From G965247265 sp965247265 (GTDB lineage: Bacteria > Pseudomonadota > Gammaproteobacteria > UBA4575): a DNA stretch of 64,000 nt. The position numbers were made by a program, and so were the translations under genes. Below the pieces are notes generated by a model. It was given only the letters and a program-made list of their open reading frames with translations, was not told the origin of the DNA and searched no databases. The stretch covers positions 2,046,001 through 2,110,000 of the forward strand of contig OZ252002.1 in NCBI GenBank assembly GCA_965247265.1. The letters run 5' to 3'. This document shows positions 19,338 to 27,827 of the stretch, piece after piece (positions within the stretch are counted from its first letter, which is position 1; every line of letters starts with the position of its first letter).

Positions 19338-19428
19338 TAGTTTGATCTATCCAGATAAGCGCGAAGTATAATACGCGATTCGATATCCGCTGCCTAACCA
19401 ATTAACACCCATTTACCATATATATCAG

Positions 19429-19803
19429 ATGAGCCTAACCGAAGACATTACTGATGCAAACTATAGCATTACGGGTTACAAACCAAATTGCGTATTAATC
19501 AATCATAAACCCTATAGCGAAAGCCTTATTGTTTGCCCTGATACGTTAATTACATCTTGGGACGTTACGAATATCGAACAGCTGGATAAAACCCGCCTCG
19601 CAGATATTTTTGATCTTGAGCCTGAAGTAGTTTTATTTGGTACAGGAGAACATCTAATTTTACCAAATCCAAAAATACTTGCCCTATTTTCAAAACACAA
19701 TATTGGTATTGAAACAATGAGTACCTATGCAGTTTGCAGAACTTATGGAATCCTTACTTCAGAAGGACGCCGCACTGTTGCTGCCTTTATATTTGCTAAA
19801 TAA
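19429..19803 (+). CDS. Mth938-like / DUF498 (NDUFAF3-related) protein
   Basis: A 124-residue single-domain protein of the Mth938/DUF498 family. Seen: the NYSITGYKPNCVLINHK start, LITSWDVTNIEQL, the central VVLFGTGEHLILP block and GIETMSTYAVCRTYGILTSEGRRTVAAFIF at the end, all typical. Mitochondrial relatives (NDUFAF3) assist complex I assembly; bacterial function is not established. It is convergent with nlpD (7 bp between stops) and divergent from alaC. It occupies the place where rpoS usually follows nlpD. Confidence 0.88.
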   Translation: MSLTEDITDANYSITGYKPNCVLINHKPYSESLIVCPDTLITSWDVTNIEQLDKTRLADIFDLEPEVVLFGTGEHLILPNPKILALFSKHNIGIETMSTYAVCRTYGILTSEGRRTVAAFIFAK

Positions 19804-19810
19804 GTAATTT

Positions 19811-20581
19811 TTAATTTTTAGGCAAGTAACTTAAAGGGTTTACAGGCTTGCCATTTCGACGTATTTCAAAATGAAGCCTTGGTGATTTAGCACCGCTGCT
19901 ACCTAATTCAGCAATTTTCTGCCCGCGTGTAACATTCCCACCTTCTTTTACCAATAATTTTCGATTGTGTGCGTAAGCACTTAAATACTCATCGCTATGT
20001 TTTACAATAATCATGTTCCCATATCCCATTAATCCACTGCCGCTATACACAACTTTTCCAGAAGATGCTGCAAATACGTCTTGGCCTTCTTTTCCTGCTA
20101 TATCAATACCTTTATTACCACCTGCCTTAAGAGAATAACTGCTTATGATTTTACCTTTCGCCGGCCAACCCCATTCATGCTTAATGGGTTTGCTTACAGT
20201 TTTGCTTGGTGAAGATGCTGATTGTGTTTGGCTTGATTTTTTTGGCGTAGTTGTTTTTTGTTTACTCGTAGATTTGGCTGACTTTGTAGCATGAGATTTT
20301 CTTTTATTTGTATACATCTTAGTATTAATGGGCGGGGCTGTTAGTCGTAAGCGTTGCCCAGGATAAATTGTGTATGGTGCACGAATGTTGTTCCATGATG
20401 CTATTTGCTTGTAGTCATATCCATGCCGGAATGAAATTGAATACAGTGTCTCGCCCACTAACACAGTGTGGTAGCCATGATCATAATTGTAGGTAACTCC
20501 ACTATTTTTATTAGTCGCACATACAGAAAGAATGAGTATAAATATTCCGGCAGTTATTACACGTAAAATATAAAGTGTCAT
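19811..20581 (-). CDS. nlpD: NlpD-like LysM/M23 murein hydrolase activator lipoprotein
   Basis: The 256-residue product has a lipobox-like LSVC (Cys21), a LysM domain (~36-80, HTVLVGETLYSISFRHGYDYKQIASWN), a Ser/Thr/Lys-rich linker (~85-135) and a degenerate LytM/M23 domain (~140-253). Two zinc ligands are replaced: the first His of HxGxD is Asn (NKGID) and the HxH position reads RLH, as in NlpD, which lacks hydrolase activity and activates the AmiC amidase at septation. The ATG overlaps the yqaA stop as ATGA. It ends the surE-pcm-yqaA-nlpD operon; rpoS does not follow. Confidence 0.9.
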   Translation of the reverse strand: MTLYILRVITAGIFILILSVCATNKNSGVTYNYDHGYHTVLVGETLYSISFRHGYDYKQIASWNNIRAPYTIYPGQRLRLTAPPINTKMYTNKRKSHATKSAKSTSKQKTTTPKKSSQTQSASSPSKTVSKPIKHEWGWPAKGKIISSYSLKAGGNKGIDIAGKEGQDVFAASSGKVVYSGSGLMGYGNMIIVKHSDEYLSAYAHNRKLLVKEGGNVTRGQKIAELGSSGAKSPRLHFEIRRNGKPVNPLSYLPKN

Positions 20582-21162
20582 TGAAGAAATTTAAAATACG
20601 CGATTGTTACTATTAATAATAGGACAGTAATCCAACCAATCCATTCCACATATTTTAAAATTATTGGTTCAAGCTTTGGTCCAAAATACTTAAGCAAAGC
20701 GGCAACAAGAAAAAATCGTGCGCCCCTACCAATAAATGATGCAAAAATAAATGGTATCAGTGCTAAAGAAAGCACTCCCGCTGTAATTGTAAAAAGCTTA
20801 TAAGGTATAGGAGAAAACCCTGCAACGAATATTACCCAAACTCCCCATTCATCAAACCACGTATGCGCGGATTCAAATTTATGCCAATACGAAGAGTTTT
20901 GTAGCCAAGGTTCAATAAATTCAAATGCAAACACTCCTATTAAATAACCAAATATTCCACCTAATACGGAAGTTACAGTAGTCAACGTTGCAAACCAAAA
21001 TGCTCGGTTAGGTTGAGCAACTGACATTGGAGCCAACATTACATCTGGAGGAATTGGAAAAAAAGAAGACTCTGCAAAACTAAGACCGCCTAAGTAATAT
21101 TGTGCATGCGGGTGTTTCGACCACTGCATTACTTTGCAGTACAACCAAGAAAATATTTTCAT
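20578..21162 (-). CDS. YqaA-family SNARE-associated/VTT-domain membrane protein
   Basis: A 194-residue integral membrane protein of the YqaA branch of the DedA/VTT superfamily. The family pattern is clear: YYLGGLSFAESSFFPIPPDVML with the conserved re-entrant helix, GGIFGYLIGVF, the WGVWVIFVAGFSPIPYKLFTITAG block with the essential-looking Pro and Gly residues, FIGRGARFF, and a last TM (~170-190). DedA relatives are lipid or undecaprenyl-phosphate transport proteins; YqaA function is unproven. It sits between pcm and nlpD, the usual position, and overlaps nlpD by 4 bp with a TGA stop. Confidence 0.9.
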   Translation of the reverse strand: MKIFSWLYCKVMQWSKHPHAQYYLGGLSFAESSFFPIPPDVMLAPMSVAQPNRAFWFATLTTVTSVLGGIFGYLIGVFAFEFIEPWLQNSSYWHKFESAHTWFDEWGVWVIFVAGFSPIPYKLFTITAGVLSLALIPFIFASFIGRGARFFLVAALLKYFGPKLEPIILKYVEWIGWITVLLLIVTIAYFKFLQ

Positions 21163-21179
21163 TCGATAATTTTTTCTTA

Positions 21180-21845
21180 CTAAACTTTGCCTTGAATTAG
21201 CGGGACAAAACTTACAGTTTCCAGATTTTTTTCAATAATCCCTTCTTTTGTTTTGTGTATTAGCAACAGATCTTGAAATTCTGATGTTCGACCCACTGGA
21301 ATAACCAATCGGCCATTATCTGCTAATTGATCGATTAACAAGGAAGGAATTTCTTTAGATGCTGCTGTTACAACTATAGCGTCATACGGTGCGTAGCTGT
21401 CCCAGCCCCATGATCCGTCTGATAATTTGAAATTAATATTTCGCAAACCCAATTTCATTGCACGTCTGCGAGCTTGTTGATAAAGACTTTCAATTCTCTC
21501 CACACTGTAAACATCTTTTACTAATGCTGCGAGTATCGCTGCCTGATATCCGGAACCCGTACCCACTTCCAATATTTTATTTGGAATACCGTTTTGCAGA
21601 ATCGCTTCAGTCATACGTGCAACAACATAGGGCTGCGAAATGGTTTGCTTGTGCCCAATAGGTAAAGCTGTGTCCTCATAGGCTCTAGTCGCAAGCGCTT
21701 CATCTACAAATAAATGTCTCGGTGTCATACGCATTGCCTCTAATACATGCATATTGCGTATCCCCTTTTCTTCTAATCGTGTAATTAACCGATCGCGAGT
21801 ACGCTGCGAGGTCATCCCAATACCTTGGTGTATATCACTACTCAT
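21180..21845 (-). CDS. pcm: Protein-L-isoaspartate O-methyltransferase
   Basis: Repairs isoaspartyl residues in aged proteins by SAM-dependent methylation. The 221 residues include RLITRLEEKGIRN, MRMTPRHLFVDE, the substrate loop TISQPYVVARMTE, SAM motif I LEVGTGSGYQAAILA and the YDAIVVTAA and DNGRLVIPVG motifs. Length is slightly above the ~208-residue norm because of an N-terminal extension; a second ATG at residue 11 (MTSQRT) could also start it. It lies 18 bp after surE. Confidence 0.95.
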   Translation of the reverse strand: MSSDIHQGIGMTSQRTRDRLITRLEEKGIRNMHVLEAMRMTPRHLFVDEALATRAYEDTALPIGHKQTISQPYVVARMTEAILQNGIPNKILEVGTGSGYQAAILAALVKDVYSVERIESLYQQARRRAMKLGLRNINFKLSDGSWGWDSYAPYDAIVVTAASKEIPSLLIDQLADNGRLVIPVGRTSEFQDLLLIHKTKEGIIEKNLETVSFVPLIQGKV

Positions 21846-21863
21846 TTGTTTGTTATCGGTTAC

Positions 21864-22619
21864 TCATAAAATTTTGCATTGTGACGCCCAGTCTGCAACA
21901 TCTTGCATTGCTTTGTAATGCGTTAAATCAAGATGCATAGGTGAAACGGATACATATCCATTTTTAATCGCGTGAAAATCTGTACCAGGCCCTGAATCTT
22001 GTTCAGGCCCTGCTGCACCCACCCAATAAATAGGTTTGCCTCTGGGATCTTTTGATCGGATTACGGGCTCAGCTTTATGACGATTCCCAAGTCGTGTCGT
22101 TTGGATTCCTTTGATTTCATTCGATGGCAGGTCAGGTATATTGGCATTAATTATCACATCGTTTGGTAGTTGAGTTGATGCGAGCTTTGAAATCATCTCA
22201 TAGCTTACTTGAGCAGCATCTTCCAAATAAGAAGGCTGAAAAGATGCAATAGAAATGGCAACAGCAGGCAACCCTAAAAATCGACCCTCCATTGCGGCCG
22301 CTACCGTACCCGAATAAATCACATCATCACCTAAGTTTGCACCTGCATTCATGCCGGAAACCACGATATTTGGCTCATCTTTAATAAGGCCAGTTATCGC
22401 TAAGTGCACACAATCCGTGGGCGTACCATCTACGCTAAACCAATTTTCTGACAATTCCTGAGCCCGTATGGGTCTATCGAGAGTCAATGAATTACTGGAC
22501 GCACTACGATTGCGATTGGGTGCCACAACTGTTATTTTGCCTAGCTGGGCTAATGCATCGGCCAATAGCTTAAGCCCTATGGCGTGGATTCCATCATCAT
22601 TACTTAATAATAAGTGCAT
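21864..22619 (-). CDS. surE: 5'/3'-nucleotidase SurE
   Basis: A metal-dependent nucleoside monophosphate phosphatase linked to stress survival. The N-terminal LLSNDDG (acidic metal ligands Asp8/Asp9), the APNRNRSASSNSLTL motif with its metal-binding Asn/Ser, VDGTPTDCVHLA, the VSGMNAGANLGDDVIYSGTVAAAMEG signature and the C-terminal SPMHLDLTHY are all present in 251 residues, the normal size. The gene ends in TGA. First gene of surE-pcm-yqaA-nlpD and divergent from smr with 95 bp between. Confidence 0.96.
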   Translation of the reverse strand: MHLLLSNDDGIHAIGLKLLADALAQLGKITVVAPNRNRSASSNSLTLDRPIRAQELSENWFSVDGTPTDCVHLAITGLIKDEPNIVVSGMNAGANLGDDVIYSGTVAAAMEGRFLGLPAVAISIASFQPSYLEDAAQVSYEMISKLASTQLPNDVIINANIPDLPSNEIKGIQTTRLGNRHKAEPVIRSKDPRGKPIYWVGAAGPEQDSGPGTDFHAIKNGYVSVSPMHLDLTHYKAMQDVADWASQCKIL

Positions 22620-22714
22620 ACCAGTTACTGAAATTCTTTTTGGTGGAAGGTAAAATAATCTAAGGTTCAGTCAGAAATAGTAACAAATTCAAATACCAAA
22701 ATGGAAATATCAAA

Positions 22715-23269
22715 ATGTCAGATCAAGGAAGCTCAAAATCAGACAATAATCCCAGTTTTGCAGAGCTTCTGCGCGATGTAAAACCTCTGCGCAAAGACCA
22801 CTCAAACAAGATAGAAGTCAATGCACCAAAACCTGATCCAACGCCTAAAGAAACACAAAAGGATCATAAGCGGGTATTAAAAGAATCACTTGAAATTAGC
22901 GTTGAATATGAAGACTTGCAACCCGGTGACAGTCTTTCATTTTGCAGGCCAGGTATACAAAAACAAATTTTTCGAAAACTTAAAAAAGGCCAATTTAATA
23001 TTGATGTCGAATTAGATTTACATGGCATGACAGTTGCTCAAGCACAAGATGCTTTAGCGCACTTCATTCACGCTTCACGCATTGCGAACGATCGATGTGT
23101 GCGCATTATTCATGGCAAAGGTTATGGCTCAAGCAATAAGGGGCCAAGATTAAAACCAATGGTTAACCAATGGTTACAAAAACGAAATGAAATATTAGCT
23201 TTTTGTTCCGCTAGACCTGCCGATGGAGGCACCGGTGCAGCATATGTTTTGTTAAAATCATTAAGCTAA
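22715..23269 (+). CDS. Smr-domain protein (SmrA/YdaL-like)
   Basis: A 184-residue protein with a charged N-terminal region (1-85) and a C-terminal Smr domain (~98-182), a nuclease domain related to the MutS2 C-terminus and to ribosome-rescue SmrB. Motifs: VELDLHGMTVAQAQDAL (~100), the VRIIHGKG signature (~131-138) and the terminal GGTGAAYVLLK. The first residues (SFAELLRDVKPLRKD) match the FxxLL-DVxPL motif typical of proteobacterial SmrA/SmrB proteins. A role in RNA cleavage is family-level inference. Divergent from surE; 8 bp before the convergent small gene. Confidence 0.9.
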   Translation: MSDQGSSKSDNNPSFAELLRDVKPLRKDHSNKIEVNAPKPDPTPKETQKDHKRVLKESLEISVEYEDLQPGDSLSFCRPGIQKQIFRKLKKGQFNIDVELDLHGMTVAQAQDALAHFIHASRIANDRCVRIIHGKGYGSSNKGPRLKPMVNQWLQKRNEILAFCSARPADGGTGAAYVLLKSLS

Positions 23270-23277
23270 AAGGGTTT

Positions 23278-23475
23278 CTAAGAATCACTGATTTTATTGC
23301 ATGCATTCAAAAATTGCTCGCGTGTAATTTCGCCTTTGGAAAACAATTGAAGATACTTCTTTGCCTCTTGATTATTACTCGCCCATTCAACTTTATCTAA
23401 ATATATTTTTTGCTCTTCACCTGTTAGGCCATACAATCTTCTGGCTAATTCAATTGATCTAAATCCTGCAGTCAT
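23278..23475 (-). CDS. Small hypothetical protein (65 residues)
   Basis: A short charged protein without signal or membrane segment, predicted to be mostly helical (EEQKIYLDKVEWASNNQEAKKYLQ, ending KGEITREQFLNACNKI, which looks like a helix-loop-helix). I do not recognise a family. Support for it being real: a GGTGAG ribosome site about 5 nt before the ATG, ordinary codon use, and a stop just short of the convergent smr gene. No function is proposed. Confidence 0.55.
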   Translation of the reverse strand: MTAGFRSIELARRLYGLTGEEQKIYLDKVEWASNNQEAKKYLQLFSKGEITREQFLNACNKISDS

Positions 23476-23866
23476 ATTCTCACCATCTATTAAATACTGA
23501 TAATCTTTATTGCCATACTCAATGACTCTATTCGAATTCGTTGCGCCCCTGAAACTAAATCATTTTTTCAACTTATCTCTCGAAATACACCCTTCTTTGT
23601 GCACTTTAAACCCATTAAGGATTTACTACCAGAAAATCATACTAAGTTGAATTTACACTCGTAACTAAATATTTAGTAACAGCAAGCATGTTCATTTAAC
23701 TAAATTTTTAATATGAAGCTTGTGGAAGATAGTCATCATAAAAGCAAAAAGATTGGCGGCTTTTATCAAAGCCGCCGAATCACTTGGGAGCGGAAAATAT
23801 ACCATCCTGGGGAGCTGCTAATTCATGGGTGTATAACGAATAGACCGTTATTATTAATTTAATATT
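23476..23866. other. Intergenic region with a hairpin
   Basis: This 391-bp AT-rich stretch holds the upstream region of the 65-residue gene and, near its right end, a strong GC hairpin (23755-23776). A 49-codon plus-strand frame at 23713-23862 runs through the hairpin but has no ribosome site. No RNA gene was recognised. Confidence 0.4.
23755..23776 (-). terminator. Probable Rho-independent terminator
   Basis: A perfect 9-bp stem, GGCGGCTTT with AAAGCCGCC, and a 4-nt loop. Read on the minus strand it is followed by AATCTTTTTGCTTTT, a T-rich tract, so it probably ends transcription of the thioesterase gene that stops at 23867, about 90 bp upstream. On the plus strand no T tract follows. Confidence 0.65.
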
Positions 23867-24331
23867 TCAATTTTTCTTTCTATAGCCCTGAGGTCTCAGA
23901 GCTACCACGCACTCAATTTCGGCACAAACTAAGCCATTATCTAGGAAATACGCGTATTTAAACGTTGGGTTACTCCTGTTTTTTTCACGCAGTTCATTTT
24001 CTATTACCACTTCTAATTCAGGAGGAAATTCAAATCGCAACTCTAAATCGGTTGTGCCTGCACGTATGAAGTCTATATTTAGCTTCCGCGTCCAAGCTGC
24101 ATAATTTGTAAAAATTTTACCGCATGCAAACGCTGCAATCGGATCTGCAAGGGCTCCGATAAAGCCACCAAACATTGTACCCTGATAATTCATTCCTACT
24201 TTTGTTAGGGGAAGTAGCAATTTGACTGTTCGCCAATTAGGAGAAAGTTCAATGATTTTTACTTGCATCATCTTAAAGGGTTCAAAACTTTCAAACCGTT
24301 CAATTACACCTCCCAATTCTGCATCAGACAT
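23867..24331 (-). CDS. DUF4442/PaaI-like hotdog-fold thioesterase
   Basis: A 154-residue single hotdog domain of the DUF4442 type, predicted to hydrolyse acyl-CoA thioesters. Seen: FKMMQVKIIELSPNWRTVKLLLPL, the GTMFGGFIGALADPIAAFACGK segment that forms the hotdog helix, and TRKLNIDFIRAGTTDLELRFEF. A GGAG site precedes the ATG. It lies 77 bp downstream of fadE on the same strand, and both starts carry similar GGAGCG sites, so a shared fatty-acid role is reasonable. The catalytic residue cannot be fixed by eye. Confidence 0.82.
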   Translation of the reverse strand: MSDAELGGVIERFESFEPFKMMQVKIIELSPNWRTVKLLLPLTKVGMNYQGTMFGGFIGALADPIAAFACGKIFTNYAAWTRKLNIDFIRAGTTDLELRFEFPPELEVVIENELREKNRSNPTFKYAYFLDNGLVCAEIECVVALRPQGYRKKN

Positions 24332-24408
24332 TCATCGCTCCTAAGCTAGTCTTTTCAGTAACATTTAATTACTAATTAACAATATAAAATAGTATTTTTC
24401 TAACATTA

Positions 24409-26907
24409 CTATATGGCGCTTGTAGTCGTCTTTTTTGCAGCTTTTCGAACTGACTTCTTAGTTGCCTTCTTAACTGTTTTACGCACAGCTGTCTTTTTTA
24501 CGGGAGGAAAATCATCAACCATGATCGCAGCGCGTGTAGCGTGATAGGATTCGTTGACTAACTGTGCTTCATGCTCTGTGATGACACCTTGCTTTACTCC
24601 TTTTTCTAGCCAATTATTAGGTCGACCTAGCTCAGGAGGAGTAATTTTTGCTTTTCTTAATTTACGTTCAGCTTCACTTGCCGCTACCACAGCATTAAAT
24701 GCATATTGGATACGCCCGACTGGATCTTTAGGATCAACACTTTTAAAAATTCCTTCTGTTAATCGATTTCTAGCTTCAGAAGGTTCTATTAATAATGCTG
24801 CAACTTTGTGTCCCACTCGATCATTTGGATAACGCAAACTTTTACCTGTGGGAAATACAATGGCACGCAATATTTGCCCAAAAAACACAGATGGAAAATT
24901 ACGCATAATTTCATCCAATGCATCTTGGACATGGTATAGGCAATATTTAGTACTCCACTCTACTAAAGGAAAATCATTTTCAGGACGCCCCGTATCTTCG
25001 TAGCGTTTTAGAATTGCCGAACACAAATACATATAACTTAATGCATCAGCAAATCGACCTGATAATTTCTCTTTTCTTTTTAAACCTCCACCTAAAAACA
25101 ACATTGCAAAATCGGACACAAACGAATAGCTCGCACTCATTCTTGCCAAGCGTTTAAAATAGCCTTTAGTAGGCCCTTTAACTGGGCTTGGCGCCATGCG
25201 ACTTCGTGTAAGACCATATAAAAATGACCTTGCACCGTTACGCACCGCATAACCCAAATGCTGGAATAATGCCTGATCAAATTGTTGCAGGCTTTCACTA
25301 TAGTTAGGATTAGATGCAGCATTCACTTCAGCAATTAAATGTGGGTGACAACGCATCGCACCCTGACCAAAAATGATCAAGCTGCGCGTGAGAATATTTG
25401 CACCTTCAACTGTAATACTGATGGGTATTGCCTGGTAAGGTCTTGCTAAATAGTTATTGGGTCCCATACAAATACCACGTCCACCATGAATATCCATGGC
25501 ATCATTAATAACTTGGCGCATTCCTTCTGTATTATGATATTTTAAAATAGCGGTTACCACAGATGGCTTTTCACCATGATCGATAGCAGAGGCCGTTAGT
25601 CTGCGCCCTGCTTCCATCATATAGGTCAGGCCACCTATTCTTGTCAGCGCCTCTTCGACACCCTCAAATTTACCTATTGGGACGTTAAACTGCTTGCGTA
25701 CGCGCGCATAGGCACCTGTCATATAACTTGCAAATTTACCTGCCCCTGTTCCAAGAGCTGGGAGTGAAATACCGCGTCCTACGGATAAACATTCAACCAG
25801 CATTCGCCATCCATTCCCAATTTGCTCTTGCCCTCCAATAAGCCATTCCATGGGAATAAATACGTCTTTACCTTGATTTGGCCCATTCTGAAACGCAGAA
25901 TTGAGCGGATTGTGCCGATTACCTATAGTTATCCCTGACGTTTGAGTAGGAATTAGTGCGCACGTGATACCAAGGTCTTCTTCCCCACCCAACAAATCTT
26001 CAGGGTCATACGCTTTAAAAGCTAAGCCTAAAACGGTCGCGATTGGCCCCAGCGTGATGTAACGCTTTTCCCAATTTAACCTTAAGCCTAAAACTTCTTT
26101 ACCCTTAAATTTGCCTTTGCAAACTATCCCTGTATCAGGAAGAGCGCCCGCATCTGAGCCAGCATAAGGACCTGTTAGCGCAAAACAGGGAATTTCTTGG
26201 CCGCTAGCCAATCTGGGTAAATAATAATCCTTTTGATCTTCTGTCCCGTAATGCAATAAAAGCTCTGCAGGGCCTAATGAATTTGGCACCATAACGGTCA
26301 CCCCAGCCGTACCACTGCGTGTGGATAGCTTCATCACTACAGAAGAATGTGCAATGGCAGAAAATTCTAAGCCGCCATATTTTTTGGGTATTATCATTCC
26401 AAAAAATTTATTTTTCTTAATATAATTCCAAACTTTTGGCGGCAAGTCATTGAGATTATTTGTTATATTCCAGTCATCCAGCATCTGACATAACTCTTCA
26501 ACAGGCCCATCTATAAAGGCTTGCTCTTCTTTAGTTAACTGCGAAGTTTTATGGCTTAATAACTTTTCCCAGTTCGGATCACCACGGAATAATTCGGCTT
26601 CCCACCAAGTTGTACCTGCTTCAATGGCATCACGCTCAGTATCAGACATGGGTGGTAAAATTTTCTTAATGTAACTGAGCATGGGTTTGCTCAAATTCTT
26701 AATTCTCAAACTGGTGACATTTAATAAGGCAAGCAATATAAATACTAACCAAACAATCCCAGCAATGATTCCTCCTAAAAATCCAAATACGGTTAATAGT
26801 GCTAATGCCCCGCCTAAAACACCCGTCCATATCGCGTATGACCAGCTTGTTCTTGCTAAACCAAATGTAAGGCTACCAAGCAGCAGTAACCAAATGAGTA
26901 GTGTCAT
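24409..26907 (-). CDS. fadE: FadE-type acyl-CoA dehydrogenase with Lys-rich C-terminal tail
   Basis: First enzyme of fatty-acid beta-oxidation, an FAD-dependent acyl-CoA dehydrogenase of the long FadE class. The 832 residues begin with two hydrophobic helices (~1-65), then the ACAD domain: ALTGPYAGSDAGA, the SVGRGISLPALGTGAGKFAS segment, MEAGRRLTASAID, and DIHGGRGICMGPNNYLARPYQAIPISITVEGANILTRSLIIFGQGA. The FadE-specific C-terminal domain (~560-800) follows. Unusual is the last ~30 residues, rich in Lys, Ala and Thr (KKTAVRKTVKKATKK and similar), resembling histone-H1/PAKKA tails. GGAGCG ribosome site. Likely co-transcribed with the thioesterase gene. Confidence 0.93.
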   Translation of the reverse strand: MTLLIWLLLLGSLTFGLARTSWSYAIWTGVLGGALALLTVFGFLGGIIAGIVWLVFILLALLNVTSLRIKNLSKPMLSYIKKILPPMSDTERDAIEAGTTWWEAELFRGDPNWEKLLSHKTSQLTKEEQAFIDGPVEELCQMLDDWNITNNLNDLPPKVWNYIKKNKFFGMIIPKKYGGLEFSAIAHSSVVMKLSTRSGTAGVTVMVPNSLGPAELLLHYGTEDQKDYYLPRLASGQEIPCFALTGPYAGSDAGALPDTGIVCKGKFKGKEVLGLRLNWEKRYITLGPIATVLGLAFKAYDPEDLLGGEEDLGITCALIPTQTSGITIGNRHNPLNSAFQNGPNQGKDVFIPMEWLIGGQEQIGNGWRMLVECLSVGRGISLPALGTGAGKFASYMTGAYARVRKQFNVPIGKFEGVEEALTRIGGLTYMMEAGRRLTASAIDHGEKPSVVTAILKYHNTEGMRQVINDAMDIHGGRGICMGPNNYLARPYQAIPISITVEGANILTRSLIIFGQGAMRCHPHLIAEVNAASNPNYSESLQQFDQALFQHLGYAVRNGARSFLYGLTRSRMAPSPVKGPTKGYFKRLARMSASYSFVSDFAMLFLGGGLKRKEKLSGRFADALSYMYLCSAILKRYEDTGRPENDFPLVEWSTKYCLYHVQDALDEIMRNFPSVFFGQILRAIVFPTGKSLRYPNDRVGHKVAALLIEPSEARNRLTEGIFKSVDPKDPVGRIQYAFNAVVAASEAERKLRKAKITPPELGRPNNWLEKGVKQGVITEHEAQLVNESYHATRAAIMVDDFPPVKKTAVRKTVKKATKKSVRKAAKKTTTSAI

Positions 26908-26970
26908 TAATCGCTCCTACAATCAAAGGGTGTTAGATGTATTAATAATTGAATTCTATTGTACTCTACG

Positions 26971-27051
26971 AGCCCTGCATGACAGGTTTACGCGTGTAGC
27001 TTAGAATCTAATTCACTATGCAGCGTTTGTGGCACACTAAAGCCCTGCATG
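26971..27051. repeat. Short direct repeat in fadE upstream region
   Basis: AGCCCTGCATG occurs at 26971-26981 and again at 27041-27051, exactly 70 bp apart, in the region upstream of fadE and downstream of the PDZ gene. The core TGCATG is palindromic. It could be a regulator site or chance; it does not match the FadR or PsrA consensus as I know them. Confidence 0.3.
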
Positions 27052-27134
27052 TCATTCGTAGATGTAGGAGTATTATAATTAACTATTTAATATAAATAGA
27101 TGATACTGATACTTTTTTATTTACGTTAAGGCGG

Positions 27135-27827
27135 TTAGTCCAATATATAGGTATACGCAATGGTTTGCCCATAACGATCCACTTCGATGAACACTTCTGG
27201 GGATGTACGAAGTTCTCTGACGGTTTGTAGAAATTGACTGGGTTGCGAAGCGGGTACACCATTTACAGAAGTAATAATGTCACCATTATACAAACCAAGT
27301 GCAGAAATTTTAGAAAAAGGCCGTACTTTAGAAACTTCGAAACCAATCACCTGCTGGTCTTCCACATAGGGTAATAGTCCGATTTCAGAGACCAACAGCT
27401 GTCTCTCTTTTATGTAGTCCAGCACAGACTCCCGAGACAAGGTAATCATTTGCTGTTGCGTCGAATTTAAAACTTGATTTTCAGGATAAATTGCCTCGCC
27501 TATACTATTGCGTAAGTGTAATGTGTGTAATTTCTCGCCACAGCTTAATTTCGCTGATCCTTGCAAAACATCGATTAATTTGCATTCCCGAATTTTTTCC
27601 CCTAAAGCAAGTACCATCTCAGCCTCATGCTCATCGATAAACATTGCATGGGCATTGGAATCACTTACAAAAGTGCCACTTAAAATCCATTCAGCTTGAC
27701 TCGCATGCAAAAAAGTCGGCGCTAGTCCAATACTTGCAATTAAGGTAATGGCAAGCTTTTGAGTTCTATACAGGATAGAAATCGATAGGGTAGGTAAAGT
27801 TAAATGGAGGAACATCTTCTTGTCCAA
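27135..27827 (-). CDS. GspC/PulC-like periplasmic PDZ protein
   Basis: A ~230-residue exported protein with an N-terminal hydrophobic segment (~25-42, LAITLIASIGLAPTFLHA), a small beta domain (WILSGTFVSDSNAHAMFIDEHEAEMVLALGEKI to LSCGEKLHTLHL) like the GspC homology region, and a C-terminal PDZ domain (~150-230, GFEVSKVRPFSKISALGLYNGDIITSVNGVPA). GspC normally links the type II secretion outer ring to the inner platform, but no gsp gene is nearby. The frame overlaps the AgmX/PglI gene by ~60 bp; the ATG four codons later (27815) is an alternative. As last gene of the large operon it may couple the motor to an outer-membrane partner; that is inference. Confidence 0.75.
   Translation of the reverse strand: MDKKMFLHLTLPTLSISILYRTQKLAITLIASIGLAPTFLHASQAEWILSGTFVSDSNAHAMFIDEHEAEMVLALGEKIRECKLIDVLQGSAKLSCGEKLHTLHLRNSIGEAIYPENQVLNSTQQQMITLSRESVLDYIKERQLLVSEIGLLPYVEDQQVIGFEVSKVRPFSKISALGLYNGDIITSVNGVPASQPSQFLQTVRELRTSPEVFIEVDRYGQTIAYTYILD

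Noticed and set aside
23713..23862. 49-codon plus-strand frame between two minus-strand genes
   Set aside because: No ribosome site, and it runs through a hairpin that fits a terminator of the opposite strand.
27135..27827. Type II secretion gene gspC
   Set aside because: Only the PDZ/HR-like layout is shared; no other gsp gene is nearby and the operon context is the ExbB-type motor.
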